Of a stretch of 64,000 nt of DNA, positions 1 to 11,450 are shown piece after piece. Position 1 is the stretch's first letter. Each line of letters opens with the position of its first letter. The stretch covers positions 35,016,610-35,080,609 of the forward strand of contig NC_030382.2 in NCBI RefSeq assembly GCF_001625215.2, given 5' to 3'. A program made the position numbers and the translations under genes. Under the pieces are notes generated by a model, which saw only the letters and a list, made by a program, of their open reading frames with translations, was not told where the DNA came from and ran no database searches. Source of the stretch: Daucus carota subsp. sativus. Lineage: Eukaryota > Streptophyta > Magnoliopsida > Apiales > Apiaceae.

Positions 1-617
1 TGCAGGCTGCATATGTTCTGATATTTGATCGCGTCAACGCTCCTCACAGACGCATTAATTGCATTTAAAAGCGAGGAATTCTTGTTTGGCAGCAGAACCC
101 GAAACAAGTCTTGTCTGAATTTATAGCAGTAGTGCTATTACAAAATGTTATGCACCCCCCAACATTGAACCCTTGTTGTGTGAGCACGCCAAGGGTTTCA
201 CATCCCAGTGCAGTGAATCGATTCTCCGTGTCTGAGAATGTAAAGCTGCCGGATGCCATAACTTGCTGAACATTGCTTCCATTGCCACATTTTGATAAAA
301 CAGGATTGTTGACCTGAATTGTGCCTCCTGGTGATATTTGTAGCACCTCCAGATTGTTATCTTCAAGGAAGGCTTTTGGCGGATTGAATGAGCCGTTGCA
401 ATGAATCTTGAATTTCGTATCAGCTGAAAAATTGGCTCCAATTCCGAAAGGGTAACTTACTATAAGGCTGCCACATCTTTGCTGACATCCAGGCTTGGCT
501 AAAGATCTTTCTTGTCCAGATGCTTCAAATGCAAACACTAATAATGCTAGCATCATGCATAGCAGCAAATGTTGAGCCATGTTTCCTCTGCTAGTTATTG
601 TGTATGATAATACTAAG
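1..617 (-). pseudogene. 5' fragment of a wall-associated kinase (WAK) paralogue, frameshifted
   Basis: Read on the minus strand from the ATG at 580, this encodes a signal peptide (starts [18 protein letters not shown]) and most of a GUB_WAK galacturonan-binding domain. It is almost identical to the first exon of the WAK gene at 20812-19975. Similarity starts near position 7 and ends at 617, equivalent to 20849, so about 35 bp of upstream sequence was copied as well. One G is missing near position 73 (paralogue at about 20302), which shifts the frame and stops the protein after RIPRF, 171 codons in. A conserved extracellular Cys is replaced by Phe (GANF against GANC). The downstream part lies off the window or is lost. 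This is a tandem-duplicate relic and unlikely to make a receptor. Confidence 0.88.
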
Positions 618-660
618 CAGGGCCGTGCCTGAGATTTATGGTGCCCTGTGCAAAATGCAA
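618..660. mobile_element. possible hAT-like terminal sequence
   Basis: Exactly where the WAK fragment stops matching its paralogue (after TACTAAG at 617), a sequence starting CAGGGCCGTGCCTGAG begins. Termini of the form CAGGGCC are typical of plant hAT transposons. I found no matching inverted terminus or 8-bp target duplication downstream, so only one end is visible and the assignment is tentative. Confidence 0.3.
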
Positions 661-1243
661 AAAATATGCCCTAATAGTCTAAAAATATACAAGTACATGA
701 AATAATAAAACTTGACACAAAACTGTAAAAATCATATTACAATTAAAGTGCTTTTTTTCATATTATAAAAATTAACTGAAAATTGTAAAGAAATAAAACA
801 AGTACATAAATAATAAAAATTATCTAAAAATGTCTTTATATATTTGTATAAATATTTCCTTCCTTCTTATAATGATTGGGCATGAAAATAAAACAATTAA
901 TTCTTTCTCATAAATCCGAGAGCATATATAAGATCTTGCGCGGTCTCATTTTAGAACATATAGTAATTTATTAATTTTAATATATTTGGAGTGGTGTATT
1001 TAATTCAGATTTTAACGTATCATAGTAATATATTATTTTTAATATATTCTCTGAAATCTCTCAAAATCACTCATTACTAATAAATATTTAGTGGTTTTTT
1101 AATATCATCTGATTTAGTTGATTTTATACGAGCTTGATTGAATACCAGCAGTTCATAAATTTTAATTCAAAATCCTAATTGAACATCACAAAATTTTAAT
1201 ATATTATTTTTAATATTGCACATGTCATCAATTATATATTTTG
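661..1243. other. AT-rich intergenic DNA
   Basis: Low-complexity AT-rich sequence with many short A and T runs. No coding signal on either strand. It may be the interior of the element that starts at 618. Confidence 0.6.
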
Positions 1244-1541
1244 ATTTCTAATGCATTCGAGAACCTTCTGAATCAACTATATATTCGTTTATCGACACAA
1301 TTTCTAATACATTCGAGAACCTTCTTAATCGACTATATATTCGTTTATCGACACAATTTTTAATGCATTCGAGAACCTTCTGAATCGACTAAACGATTTC
1401 TAATGCATTCGAGAACCTTCTGAATCGACTATATATCCGTTTATCGACACAATTTCTAATGCATTCGAGAACCTTCTGAATCGATTAAACAATTTCTAAT
1501 GCATTCGAGAACCTTCTGAATCGACTATATATTCGTTTATC
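1244..1541. repeat. minisatellite of alternating 57-bp and 40-bp units
   Basis: Six copies of the core CATTCGAGAACCTTCT occur at about 1254, 1310, 1367, 1407, 1463 and 1503. The long unit (about 57 bp) adds CGACTATATATTCGTTTATC and a short tail. The short unit (about 40 bp) lacks that segment and has ACTAAACGA or ATTAAACAA instead. Copies differ at only a few bases, so the array is fairly young. Confidence 0.85.
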
Positions 1542-3474
1542 ATTTGTTCCTCGTCGCACGCTTATGCATAAAGTCATCCCTATTACTTTCACATGATTCT
1601 CCTTTCTCTTTTGCTCGTATCAAAATCATTCTAATTTCGCCAAATTTTTACTCTTTAGCTATGTTAAAACTCCTTTAATATTTACCCTGTTAAACCCCTC
1701 CCTCGATTAGTGTATATCAATTAAGTGCTTCTCTCTTATCACTTTCCGGTTTGTGTATTGCTAGGATCGTTTTCAGATCTGTTAATTACTTGATTTATGC
1801 TCACAAAGCACCCGGCATCCCCAAATGAGTAAGTCATTTGAATTATTTTTTGCTATACACAGACACAAATACACGCATATAACTGAGTAAAATTTGAACA
1901 GAAGTAAAATAGATTCTTTTATAGTTTGGAATACAACTGGAAAAAAAACGATTTTGAAATAGATTGTGAGATAATTTTCAGAAATCAAATCAGTTAAATA
2001 TTTGCGGAATGAACAGAGTAAAGGAATAACAAATATAACAAGTTGTAACATGAATATCGCTGAATTAAACATGATAGAATCCGTACAAACACACCGAACA
2101 AAAAGGATCAAAACAGAGTAATCAAATTTACCTAACACTAATAGAAGTAGAGCTGAATAAAAGAGAACGAAATCCGTACCTCGAAAATAGCAAACTCAAA
2201 GACTAACGAACCTCGCAAAGGACCAACTAAACTCCCGAACCCCGACTTTAACTTAAACTCCAATTATCTCCATGATTGCAATCTGCCCAGACCAATAATC
2301 TACTGTTTTGACCCTCTAAACGATATTTTATAGAAAACCTCAAAACACAAAAGTCGTAGAGAACGAAAAGACCTTTCTGAAAAGGTATGGCTCATCAAAA
2401 TTGGAGTTATAACGAATCGGGAATTAAATAAAACGTCTTCTGATCAGATTCAGAGCGAAAACATGACCTGAATATGTTTTGGGATTTTGAGAACAGTTCG
2501 AAAACGAATCTGAGAAAACATTGTGAACGAAAGTTGTAGGAGATTGAAAGAGCTTTCCGAAACATCAAGAATCGTCGAAATCCGATAAGAATTGAATTTA
2601 CTACGAATTTTACAAGACAGTACAAGACAGCTGATTTATGAGAATAAAGCCCTGCGAATTTTTGTAATAAAAACGAAGAGAAGGTTGGGTGACTCTCAAA
2701 AGTGTATATAAAAGAATGAGAGAACACAATCATTATATAGAGTCTTGAAACCCTACACATATATAAGAACAGTTTTATTCGATATGTGTCAGAAGTCGTT
2801 ACGATTGAATTGCATAAAAATATTTTTATTAGATTTATGTTATTTTTAACTTGGACTCAATTAAACTGAACCCAAATATGATATAATTTTTTCCCTGGAT
2901 CTGAAATAATCATTTTAGTTCATGATTTTTGACGTATATTCAAGTGCAAACACAAACTAGATCACGAATATATATATAATAATAATTTTTTATTAGTGAT
3001 TTACATTCAATTTTGAATTATTTTGAGTTTAATCAAACTATTAATATATCAACTAAGATTTCATCATTCGGTTATCAATGTAAATTTTTATTTTGTGCGA
3101 AGATGTGATCAATCGACCATCTCAACCTATTGGTACTACTTTACCCTTAATTTATTAATTTGTGAAATTTTTGTAGAATAATGAAGAAAATGCTCCAAGA
3201 AAACTAAGTTTCACTTCCTTTCCTGCGTGGACATACAATTCTCAGGTGATATTTCTTTATACCTATCGAGTATATACTATCACATAAATCTTGATCTAAT
3301 CATTGAAATACATGATTGATATGTACATATCTCTAGTTGCATGAGTTGATGTAATTATTCAATAATTTTGCTTTGTTGCTGCATTTTAGTTATTGAAATA
3401 ACTTGAGTCTGTGTTTAGATATTCTAATTTATTTTGTTTAAATTTGTATGATTGTTAATTTCCTAACTCGAGTG
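1542..3474. other. intergenic DNA without recognised genes
   Basis: AT-rich sequence. Open frames near 1782-2138 and 2407-2760 on the minus strand are long for the composition, but they show no domain I recognise and have hydrophobic, low-complexity translations. I see no promoter, RNA gene or transposon ends here. Confidence 0.5.
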
Positions 3475-4122
3475 TTTGCCGCAATAGAAGGCATCCTTGC
3501 GGATGGAATGCAAGTGAGGAAGACTGTACAAGCTATTGCACTTGTACTGGCAAAGCAGGCATATCATCCTGGATTAGGTGGAGTTCTATTCCCACCTAGT
3601 TCATCTTTGGTGTTGCCAGAATTCAAAGCTACACTTGTAATATGTCCCTCGGTTGTTGTAATTCCACGAGTGAGTGAGATTGACCGCTCTATGTTAGAGG
3701 CAACAACAAGGTTCAGAGCAAATATGTCATGCCTTCGAAGAAAGAATGTTTTTGGTGCAAGTAGTTGTTTTATGAACACAGGACCAAGAATATTATTGTC
3801 TTCCAAATGGTGGTAGAACTTATAAGCCTGTGAATGACGTAAATAAGGGAACTCCAAACAAAGGGAAGTGCCACAATAAAAATAAGGCCTTTAGAGCTAG
3901 CACTTCTACCAATGATTCAGATGAAGGAGTTGAAGAAGGATTGGGTGAAAGAAATTCTGATTTACACTTTATAAAATGGAATTGTATCATATTGGATGAG
4001 GTGCACTTTTTATGACTGATAATGTTTGTTAGAATACGTTTCAAATGGGGTTTCACTATATAAAAGATCAACGTGGTAACACGATGAAAGCTGTTCTTTC
4101 CCTGAAATCCTTCGTGATAAAT
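3475..4122 (+). pseudogene. dead RAD16-like SNF2/RING helicase fragment
   Basis: Segments in different frames align in order with plant RAD16-type SNF2 helicases (nucleotide-excision-repair family). They are: IEGILADGM followed by KTVQAIALVLAK (Walker A region, with the family's GMGKT changed to QVRKT); KATLVICPSVVVI and SEIDR; VMPSKKECFWCK, a stop, then LFYE in another frame; LHFIKWNCIILDEVHF (Walker B DEAH changed to DEVH); and KDQRGNTMKAVLSL after a 41-bp interruption (about 4018-4058). Stops, frame changes and altered ATPase motifs show it is non-functional. It covers only the region from motif I to just past motif II. The lack of recognisable introns could mean retrocopy origin or simple degradation; I cannot tell which. 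Confidence 0.8.
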
Positions 4123-4769
4123 GGGGTTTCAAATGACACTCATATCCAAATAATGTCGGAAAACTTTACTTTCTAGCAAGATTTATGTAAATCAGTTGTC
4201 TTATATAGTATACAATCTAATCTATCATCGTCGATATGTAATTTATTTTTCAAGTCTCTTTGGCACAGATCCGTTTCCTCTAGATTGCCCTTATTCTCAC
4301 TATTTTGTAAGGATTATGATTATAGAAAACTTGTTTATAAGTATTGTTCATGATCAATGATAATGAACTTGAAATTGGTGATTCCGTTGAGAGGGTCATT
4401 AGAAGCAAGAGAAGCAAATACAATAATATACGAGAAGGTTTGGTTTATAAAAAAAATTAGTAAGCATCTCAAGAGAACGTTTACACAAATTTAATTAATT
4501 ATAATGATGACGCCACTAAACTGGCTAGAAATGAGCGTAGCTGATGTTGGCAGCAACACTATTTTTAGCAAGTACAAGTATGTTACTGTAAAATCAGGGT
4601 TCTTCTTATTTCTACTATAAAAGTTTAATATTAGAATGTAATACTTGAATTGTAATGAAAGTTTGTTAAAATAATTGTATTCGAAATCCCTATGAAAGGT
4701 TTAAAAAAATGTCTAGAAACAATGAGAATATACTAGAGTGGTATATGATCTGGTGATACTTCTTGATAT
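4123..4769. other. AT-rich DNA downstream of the WAK gene
   Basis: No clear gene. On the minus strand this is immediately downstream of the severed WAK stop codon (4772-4770), so it should hold the original WAK 3' UTR and polyadenylation region. I see no further helicase similarity that I can defend. Confidence 0.45.
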
Positions 4770-4951
4770 TTAATCCATTATTGCAAATTCAAAATCGAGT
4801 ATTGTTGAGTAGTTGAGTTGAGTATCAGACGATCCATGAGGCATTCTAATACTCTCGAGCTCTGCTGCAACTTGTTTCATGCTTGGCCTTCTCCTCCCAT
4901 TCAAGTTCAAGCATCTGTATGCAAGTTCAGCAAATCTAGTAATCTCTTCTT
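4770..4951 (-). pseudogene. severed 3' end of the WAK gene (kinase subdomain XI and tail)
   Basis: Minus-strand translation from 4951 gives KEEITRFAELAYRCLN, then GRRRPSMKQVAAELESIR and a short tail ending in IMD and TAA at 4772-4770. This is the last kinase subdomain of a WAK, including the invariant Arg of the RPSM motif. It is in frame with the WAK exon that stops at 18692 once the retrotransposon and one 5-bp TTCTT duplication are disregarded. Together they would make a protein of about 705 residues, normal for the family. The segment is now 13.7 kb from the rest of its exon and has no promoter of its own. Confidence 0.93.
4947..4951. repeat. target site duplication TTCTT (left copy)
   Basis: TTCTT directly precedes the 5' LTR (TGTAAGTC) and recurs directly after the 3' LTR at 18687-18691. 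A 5-bp duplication is standard for LTR retrotransposon integrase. Confidence 0.95.
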
Positions 4952-5574
4952 TGTAAGTCTAAATGTAAAGACAACCCTATCTGTTACATAGGGATGATAA
5001 CTCAACAATAGAACAAGACAAGTAAATAACACTACGCCTGCACCGGAATCGGAAGATACGAAGACAAAGGTTGAAGAAGCCATCTACAGTCTTGAAGGGA
5101 TAAGTTCACTGGAAGAAGTTCATTAATATGTTCATGCCTCAGTGAAGAATAAAGATTGAAGTGATCAAGATTGTGGAAGCAATGAAGATGTTGTCCAAGT
5201 ACTCGAAAGATTTCAGTGCAACCCCTGAAGCAAGATATTTCTATATATCTTGGTTGGTTATTTATAATCAACAAACTGAAGCATAAACTAACCCGGAACC
5301 GACTGATCAATGTTTGCTGACAAAGACGGTACAATGTTTAACTTCAGTGTTAGTCGCTTGTGAACCAGACCAGTGCACTAAGCGTCAGCACGTACGGAGT
5401 TTGCAAAGTATTTATCAATCGAAGAATTGATCAAGTCATAACAAGTCATTTGTTCCAAACTCAAGCCAAGCCAAATGCCTAGCCTCTGCAAGCTGTATCA
5501 AGTCTACTGCTCAAATGTCATATGTCAAGCTTCCACAGAAAGCCATATCAGGAAGTGACCTATCTTTTATATGT

Positions 5575-6250
5575 GTGCACTTATATATTTGTATATGTAC
5601 AAATATATTTATATATATGTATATATGTATATTTAATTAAATATAATATATATAATATATATGTATATATGTTTTTAAACATATGTATATGTATATTTAT
5701 ATGTATGTATATTTAAATAAATATATATGTATATAGTATATGTATTTATATTTTACATAAGCAATTATATAATTAAGTGTATATATATATTATATTATGT
5801 GCATAAATATATGTATATTTAGAGAGAGTTATATATATCTTTATATATATATTTATATTTATATTTACACATAGTTATATGTATATTATATATATTTAAA
5901 TATATGAGAATATATTTAAATATATGTGTATATATATGTTACTATTTGTTTATATAAATATTATATATATGTATATATTTATATATACTTTTCTTTATAT
6001 ATATTTATGTTTATATTTATATTTATAAATAACTATATATATCTCTATATATATTTATATATATATTTACATTTGTATTTACATATAATTATATATTGTA
6101 TATATTTAAATATATGAGAATATATTTAAATATATATACATATATTATTATATGTTTATATAAATAAAATATATATGTGTGTATATATTTATATATACTT
6201 TTATTTATTAATATAATAACAACATAATATATTATATTATATATTTTATG
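5575..6250. repeat. TA-rich low-complexity block in the 5' LTR
   Basis: About 675 bp made almost entirely of TATATA, TTTATA and related runs (second copy at about 16926-17601). The open frames in it translate to Tyr/Ile repeats and are artefacts of composition, not genes. Confidence 0.9.
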
Positions 6251-6388
6251 CATGCATGTGATGATGTCAGGTGTCTAGGGCACTCTAGGGTTTGCATGGC
6301 TTTGTATATATATGTGTATCGACTGTGATCAAAATCGGCTAAGTCAGATGTACAACAACTCCAGTAAGAAGCTTTGGAAGCGCAAGGT

Positions 6389-6935
6389 TTGACCTAGAAG
6401 AGGTCCAAGGAGTGATAACAGTGGAGCTCTCCACTGTAGGAGCGCAACTTTGGTTTTAACTTAGAAAAACTCTAAGTCATTACTTCTTCACTGTGAAAGA
6501 GATGAGGCGCAAGTTTTGACTAAAGTCAAAACCTGCGCTTCACATCTTCACAATACAAGTCTGCTACTTAGAAATACTCTAAGTATTCACAGTCACTAGA
6601 GATAAGCTTGTTAGCGCAACCTTTGACCCAAAGTCAAAGGTGGCGCCACATACATGGAAAGCTCTTAAGCGCAAGTCTTGACTGAAATTGGCGCAAGGTT
6701 TGACTAGGGATTTCACTCAGAATTTTGTCTAAGGCAACACTGTAAAGCTCTCAACCCTGGCGCCAACTTTGACCACACCCTGGCGCAAGCTTTGACTTCA
6801 ACTGCAGTGACCCTAGCGCAACTTTGGCATTCTGGAGTTAGATTTATTTTGTTAAATCGAATCCGTCCAGGACGAACTCAAGTCGTCCAGGACGAACTCG
6901 TTAACCATGGTTAGTTTATGAAAAGCCTATAAATA
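6389..6935 (+). promoter_or_regulatory. LTR promoter: nine W-box cores upstream of a TATA box
   Basis: TTGACC or TTGACT occurs forward at 6389, 6516, 6623, 6678, 6700, 6769 and 6792, and reversed at 6524 and 6632. Most sit in a repeated GCGCAA-N-TTTGAC context; two pairs form inverted repeats. TTGACY is the core bound by plant WRKY transcription factors. A 15-bp direct repeat GTCCAGGACGAACTC follows at about 6868-6900, then TATAAATA at 6928-6935, so transcription would start near 6960. The same array is in the 3' LTR (6389 corresponds to 17740, the TATA box to 18279-18286) and points antisense to the WAK gene. The motifs are seen directly; WRKY responsiveness is inferred. Confidence 0.75.
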
Positions 6936-7337
6936 TGTGAATTGTGTTCTCACAATTTACACAACATCCTTCGGGATGGATGGCCAAGTCCTATGCACAA
7001 ACTCTCTTAAATATACACACACCCTAGCCTAGTTTTGTACCATAAATATTTGTAGTGGATAGGGCTTGTAATATTTAGAGGAGTGGTCATTGTAGCCAAC
7101 CTTCGGGTTTGGATTTATAGCACCCTTCGAGGTATTTATCAATATACAGATATACCTTGGAAAATATTGTGTGTTGGTTTAATATTTTCATATCCTCAGA
7201 AACCGACCCAATAAATATCCGGAACACGAAACCCATTACAGGACTGCAATTTATTTATCCGCAAGATTCGAAAGAATTTTAAATTGTAGTGAGTATCGTA
7301 TTCAACCCCCCTTCTACGATACTTTGGACCTAACAAT

Positions 7338-7350
7338 TGGTATCAGAGCC
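7338..7350 (+). other. primer-binding site for initiator tRNA-Met
   Basis: TGGTATCAGAGCC begins two bases after the 5' LTR. It matches the complement of the 3' end of plant initiator tRNA-Met, the usual primer of Copia elements. Confidence 0.93.
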
Positions 7351-7499
7351 AGGTTGATTGATATACAAATCAGGATCCTTATCGTACGGAAAATCAAGAA
7401 CCTAGCTTTTGATATTTGATTAGGGGAAATGTTCTTCCGGTTTGTGTTGCTGAATTTGTCCGTAGGCCTAAGCAAGGATTATCTGTCGGATACTGAACT

Positions 7500-8150
7500 T
7501 TGGACCGGGACTTATAAATTTATACTTTAAATTTTAATAAGTTTATTTTATAAATTTAACTTAATTTATTTTAAACTTATTAATTGAGTTTATTATGAAT
7601 TAATTAAATTTATCTTATAAACTTAATTAAATTTACTTTATAAACTTTGCTAAATTCATTTAATAAATTTGCTTAAATTTATTTTAGACTTGTAAAGTTT
7701 ACTCTTAGACTTTATCAAGTTTATCATAAATTTTTATAAATTTATTATTTAAATTTGTATAGTTTATGATTTAAATTTAAGTTAAAATATAAAATATAAA
7801 TTTAAGAGGATTTAACTGATTATGGATATAAGTTCAAGTTCAAGGGTTCAATTTAGTTTGTTCTGGAAGCTATGATTTAATTAGAGACGAGACACTTGAA
7901 TATTTTCAAAAATTAAATTTATACAATAAATTTTAATATATTTACTAAATGAATTTGAAATAAATTTATTCTAAACTTTTCAGTTTATTATGAATTTATT
8001 TGAATTTATTTTTTAAATATAATTAAATTTATTTTATAGATTTGACTAAGCTTATTTTATACTTTATTTTCTTTCATCTTTTAAAACTTATTTTTAAATT
8101 TATTTTCTCTATAATTTAAACTTAGTTTAAATAATCAAGTGTCCCGTAAC
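7500..8150. repeat. AT-rich filler where gag would be expected
   Basis: Imperfect repeats of AATTTATTTTATAAACTT-like strings and no usable reading frame. In an autonomous Copia element gag would start in this area. Its absence supports a non-autonomous element. Confidence 0.7.
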
Positions 8151-10515
8151 CTTTTTAATTATTCTACTCCAAGACAAATCAGATTGACATTTAGTTGAGA
8201 CAGATCAGGCTGACAGATTACAAGACAAACATCGGACTTTCAAATACCAGATTCTCAGAACCGGTAATGGAAGTACATTGATGACCCAATCCAATTGATT
8301 ACTCAAAGGATTATTAGAAGCAGTTTTCTATGTTCGACAAAGCTGATTGTGATTCGAAGAAGATTCTATTGAAGACTGATTGGACACTACTGACAGTGAA
8401 TTTGAAGAAGGTACTTCAGGCCTTGATCTGAGTAATTACTCCTACTTGATTATCAGATCACCAGATCAGGATGGGAATTTGCTACATCTGCAGTGAAGCA
8501 TCTTTCCAGGGCTCGGAATGTCAACTTTGAATGGCACCACTGGTAGCAGGAAAAGAGAAGTTTTTACGGACGAATCTTCAAGGGATTTCAAGCTAACTCA
8601 GTGATTCGGGGATATACAATTACACAGTGAATTGTAGCAATGCTAAATCCATCCAGAATCAACTGAGATCAAAGACAGAGAACTGTGGAGGTTTAAGGAT
8701 ATAATTATCGAGTTACTACCGCACCAAATCAGTTTCGTGCATTTATGTCAGAACCTTAGGATTGAACAGAAGAGTTTGTAACTGCTGAATTTGAGGAAGC
8801 TCAAGTCGACGAAAGTTAACACTTTTGAAGAATGTGAGGACAGAACTTCAAGGATTAGCATAACACTGTCTGAGAGGTTTAGTCATGTCAGATTCAGATG
8901 GAATCCATTGGTTTCAAGTGGAGACTCTTCGGGGTTCAGTTCGACAGGTTGTTTGAAAACTGAGTTGGTCAGTACACACAATATTGTTTGGTATCTTTAG
9001 CAAAGAAGGGTTGCTATATATATTGAAGCCTCGACAAACAAGGATGATAGGGATTGTCTAAAACTCAAGTGGATGTTTTGAAAGAAGCATCACAACAAGT
9101 TCTTATGCTATTTTAGGAAAGGTGTGAGATGGATCAATTGCTGATGAGAAGGATGATTATGGTTATCTGGCTATCCAAGCATTCTCTGAAGATGATTCAC
9201 TTCGCACTTCTCAGGTACGAATTCTTTCTAACTATGCAATACATATTTCTTTATATTCAAAGCATGTTATAAATCTCTGAGTAAAATTGTTTAACACACA
9301 AACACAAGCATGATAGCATCACAATAGATAATGTTGAACTAGTATGCTAGATCACTGTTCTGGTAACTAGGATTGATGATAATCTTATGCATGTGTCTTT
9401 AGCAGATTCTTAACATGTGTATGAATATTTAGGATTTGATTATTTGCATTGGTGAGATTAGAAGCTTTCCTTTGGAACACGACTCTTAGTTTTAGGGGTT
9501 ATGATCCTAGCATATATAACTTTGTTAAAACATTTACTTTCAGATTCCCTAGTACAACTAGATTTGCTTATTTATCTGAATTGTTTTTTAAGGATTTTAT
9601 TTTGTTCTATGATGGAATGTCTACCTTGTGTCAGTAGAACTTTTAGAACTTCATGTTAGATCTAAAACTGACTTAGGTAATAGAGATAGTATAATGCCAT
9701 ATAACAATAGAGTGAGATTAGTATGAATTGATAATGTGATTATTAATTTGTCTATGATCATTATGCTTTTAGGAGATTATTGAATATCTGTAATTCTGCT
9801 TTCTACCTGTTACACTTGTGTTAATTGGTTTAAGTAAAGAGTACTGAATCTTCTGAATTGCATAACTGCCTATCTTGCTTTTGTCTTATCTTTAATTGTT
9901 TGCCATGTGTATCAACATCATGTCTGCTTATTTTCATGTCATGAATGCATTTCTTTGTACTTGCATTGAATTTAGAAAAGCATGTTTGAGAATCACATTA
10001 GGGCAATGTCTAGATAAGAATTAGCATGTTAAGGTTGCTTCTGTTGTTACCACTGTTAAAGAAAAATCTCTAATCCATCCGGACCCAGTTATGATTGGGG
10101 ACCATAGAACTCTTTCCATTTGTGATTGCAGGTTACATATGATCCATATGATTTTTGGTGCACTCTGTTTGCTGAGTAGCTGAAATCATATGATTCACTA
10201 AAAGTACCCTGTTAGCAAATGTGATCGTATGAGCAGTTCCGTCAATAATCTTTGAAAGATGACAACAAAGATTCTCTTGCGGGACATGCCTGTTTTCCTG
10301 GAATGTCATCATGGAAACATATCTTTCTTGAAAGAGTCAAAGCACACAAATTCCTAGTATCAGACTGTTCTCTGACAAAGGACATTATGTCAGTTCATGG
10401 AATAATGTTTTATCTCAAATCAGGAAGGATTTGAATTTGCTCGTAGCTAATATGTAACTTCAATTGAAGATGGAGTGAGCTGTTTCGATAGTAAAGCTTC
10501 ATGAGATAAGTGTTA
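8151..10515 (+). other. retrotransposon interior, coding origin not recognisable except near its end
   Basis: Mixed composition without a sustained frame. Near 10345-10395 the translation FLVSDCSLTKDIMS is faintly like the Copia protease-region motif (DSGCSRHMTGD), which is the expected order before the pre-integrase domain. The rest is unassigned. Confidence 0.4.
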
Positions 10516-11450
10516 GCTATGGCATCTGAAGCTCTCGCACTTGTATGTCAAAACAAGGAGCTCTTTCTATTCGTAAGAAGAGAATTGGTGAGAGGACTAC
10601 CTCATCTGGAATTCAATATGGATGAAACTTATGAGGTATGTCAATAGGGAAGTCGAAGGAGCATCGCACAGAAACAAAGATATGATCAACATTACTGATC
10701 CGCTTCAGATAATACGTATGGATTTCTACGGATCAGTTAATGTTATATCTGCAACAAAGCCAGATATCTTTTGCGATGATCATTGACTACTCTAGATTCT
10801 TTCGTGTTGTTCGTATGTGTTCGAAGGATGAGACATCACAAATGAAGGTTGATCAAGATGAACCCTGATCATTGATAAATCCAGAAAGACACCATTCTTG
10901 CCAGTGGCCAATCAGAAGCAAACACTAACTCTTGGTACGTGTTTGGAGGAAAATGCCACTTTGCAAGTCTTGCATTTGAAGCTCAAAGAATATTTTCCTC
11001 GGCTACTCAATGGAGTCTACAGTCTACAGGGTGATTGTGATTAATCAACAGAAGGTGATTGTAAGTCTGGACAGGACATTGAACGACACTTTGCTCCAAG
11101 CTGTTAAGGTGATATCATTGGTATTATGATGATTCAAATCCAAGCAGAATCTCTTTGCAAGGATAAGGATTGTTAAGAAAATCCCAGCAACAGCTTAGGG
11201 GGAGCATTTGGTGGATTCACTAGTCAAACTCAACACCACATTGAAGATGAACATGACATATCAAGAACGTATCTGCTTAGACAAAGGGTTTGGAGTCAAT
11301 ATCATTCCCGGGTTCTAGTTCTTAAATGTTCCGAATGGTGAAGTGAAGACTAGGAGAGCTATTGTAAAAGGATGTTATTTCTTTGGGTTTCAATCTGAAG
11401 TGAAACTAGAGGAAGATTCAGAAGCTCTTAAAGAGATCCAGATTGAGTGA
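10516..11450 (+). pseudogene. degenerate Copia pol remnant (pre-integrase, integrase, start of RT region)
   Basis: Shifting among frames, one can read LWHLKLSHLYVKT (pre-integrase WH..L.H motif), LVRGLPHLEFN, then an integrase-like stretch around DPLQ, FYGSVNVISATK and RMRHHK. Further on come FGGKCHF, VIVINQQKVIVSLDRTLND (the region between integrase and RT) and KTRRAIVKGCYFFGFQSEV (start of the RT region). The integrase HHCC and DDE residues cannot all be placed, and stops interrupt every segment. The order matches Copia, which has integrase before RT. No active polymerase could come from this copy. Confidence 0.8.

Larger units (their letters stand above)
4952..7335 (+). repeat. 5' LTR of the Copia-type element
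   Basis: Starts TGTAAGTCTAAATG and ends TTGGACCTAACA. Every segment I compared with 16303-18686 matched at a constant offset of 11,351 bp with no difference seen. It holds a TA-rich block (about 5575-6250), the W-box array (6389-6797), a TATA box at 6928-6935 and AATAAA near 7209. This places U3 before about 6960 and R-U5 after it. Confidence 0.96.

Noticed and set aside
1244..1541. CRISPR-like array
   Set aside because: Units are contiguous with no unique spacers, and this is a plant nuclear genome. It is a minisatellite.
5032..5334. 100-codon minus-strand frame in the LTR, repeated at 16383-16685
   Set aside because: Present only because the LTRs match; no known domain, and it lies in U3 antisense.
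5522..6117. Tyr/Ile-rich open frames in the LTR (also 16873-17468)
   Set aside because: They arise from TATATA-type sequence, have no domain and lie in LTR DNA.
8791..9637. Short plus-strand frames as possible retrotransposon gag
   Set aside because: No CCHC zinc knuckle or Copia gag pattern can be read; composition and stops argue against a gene.
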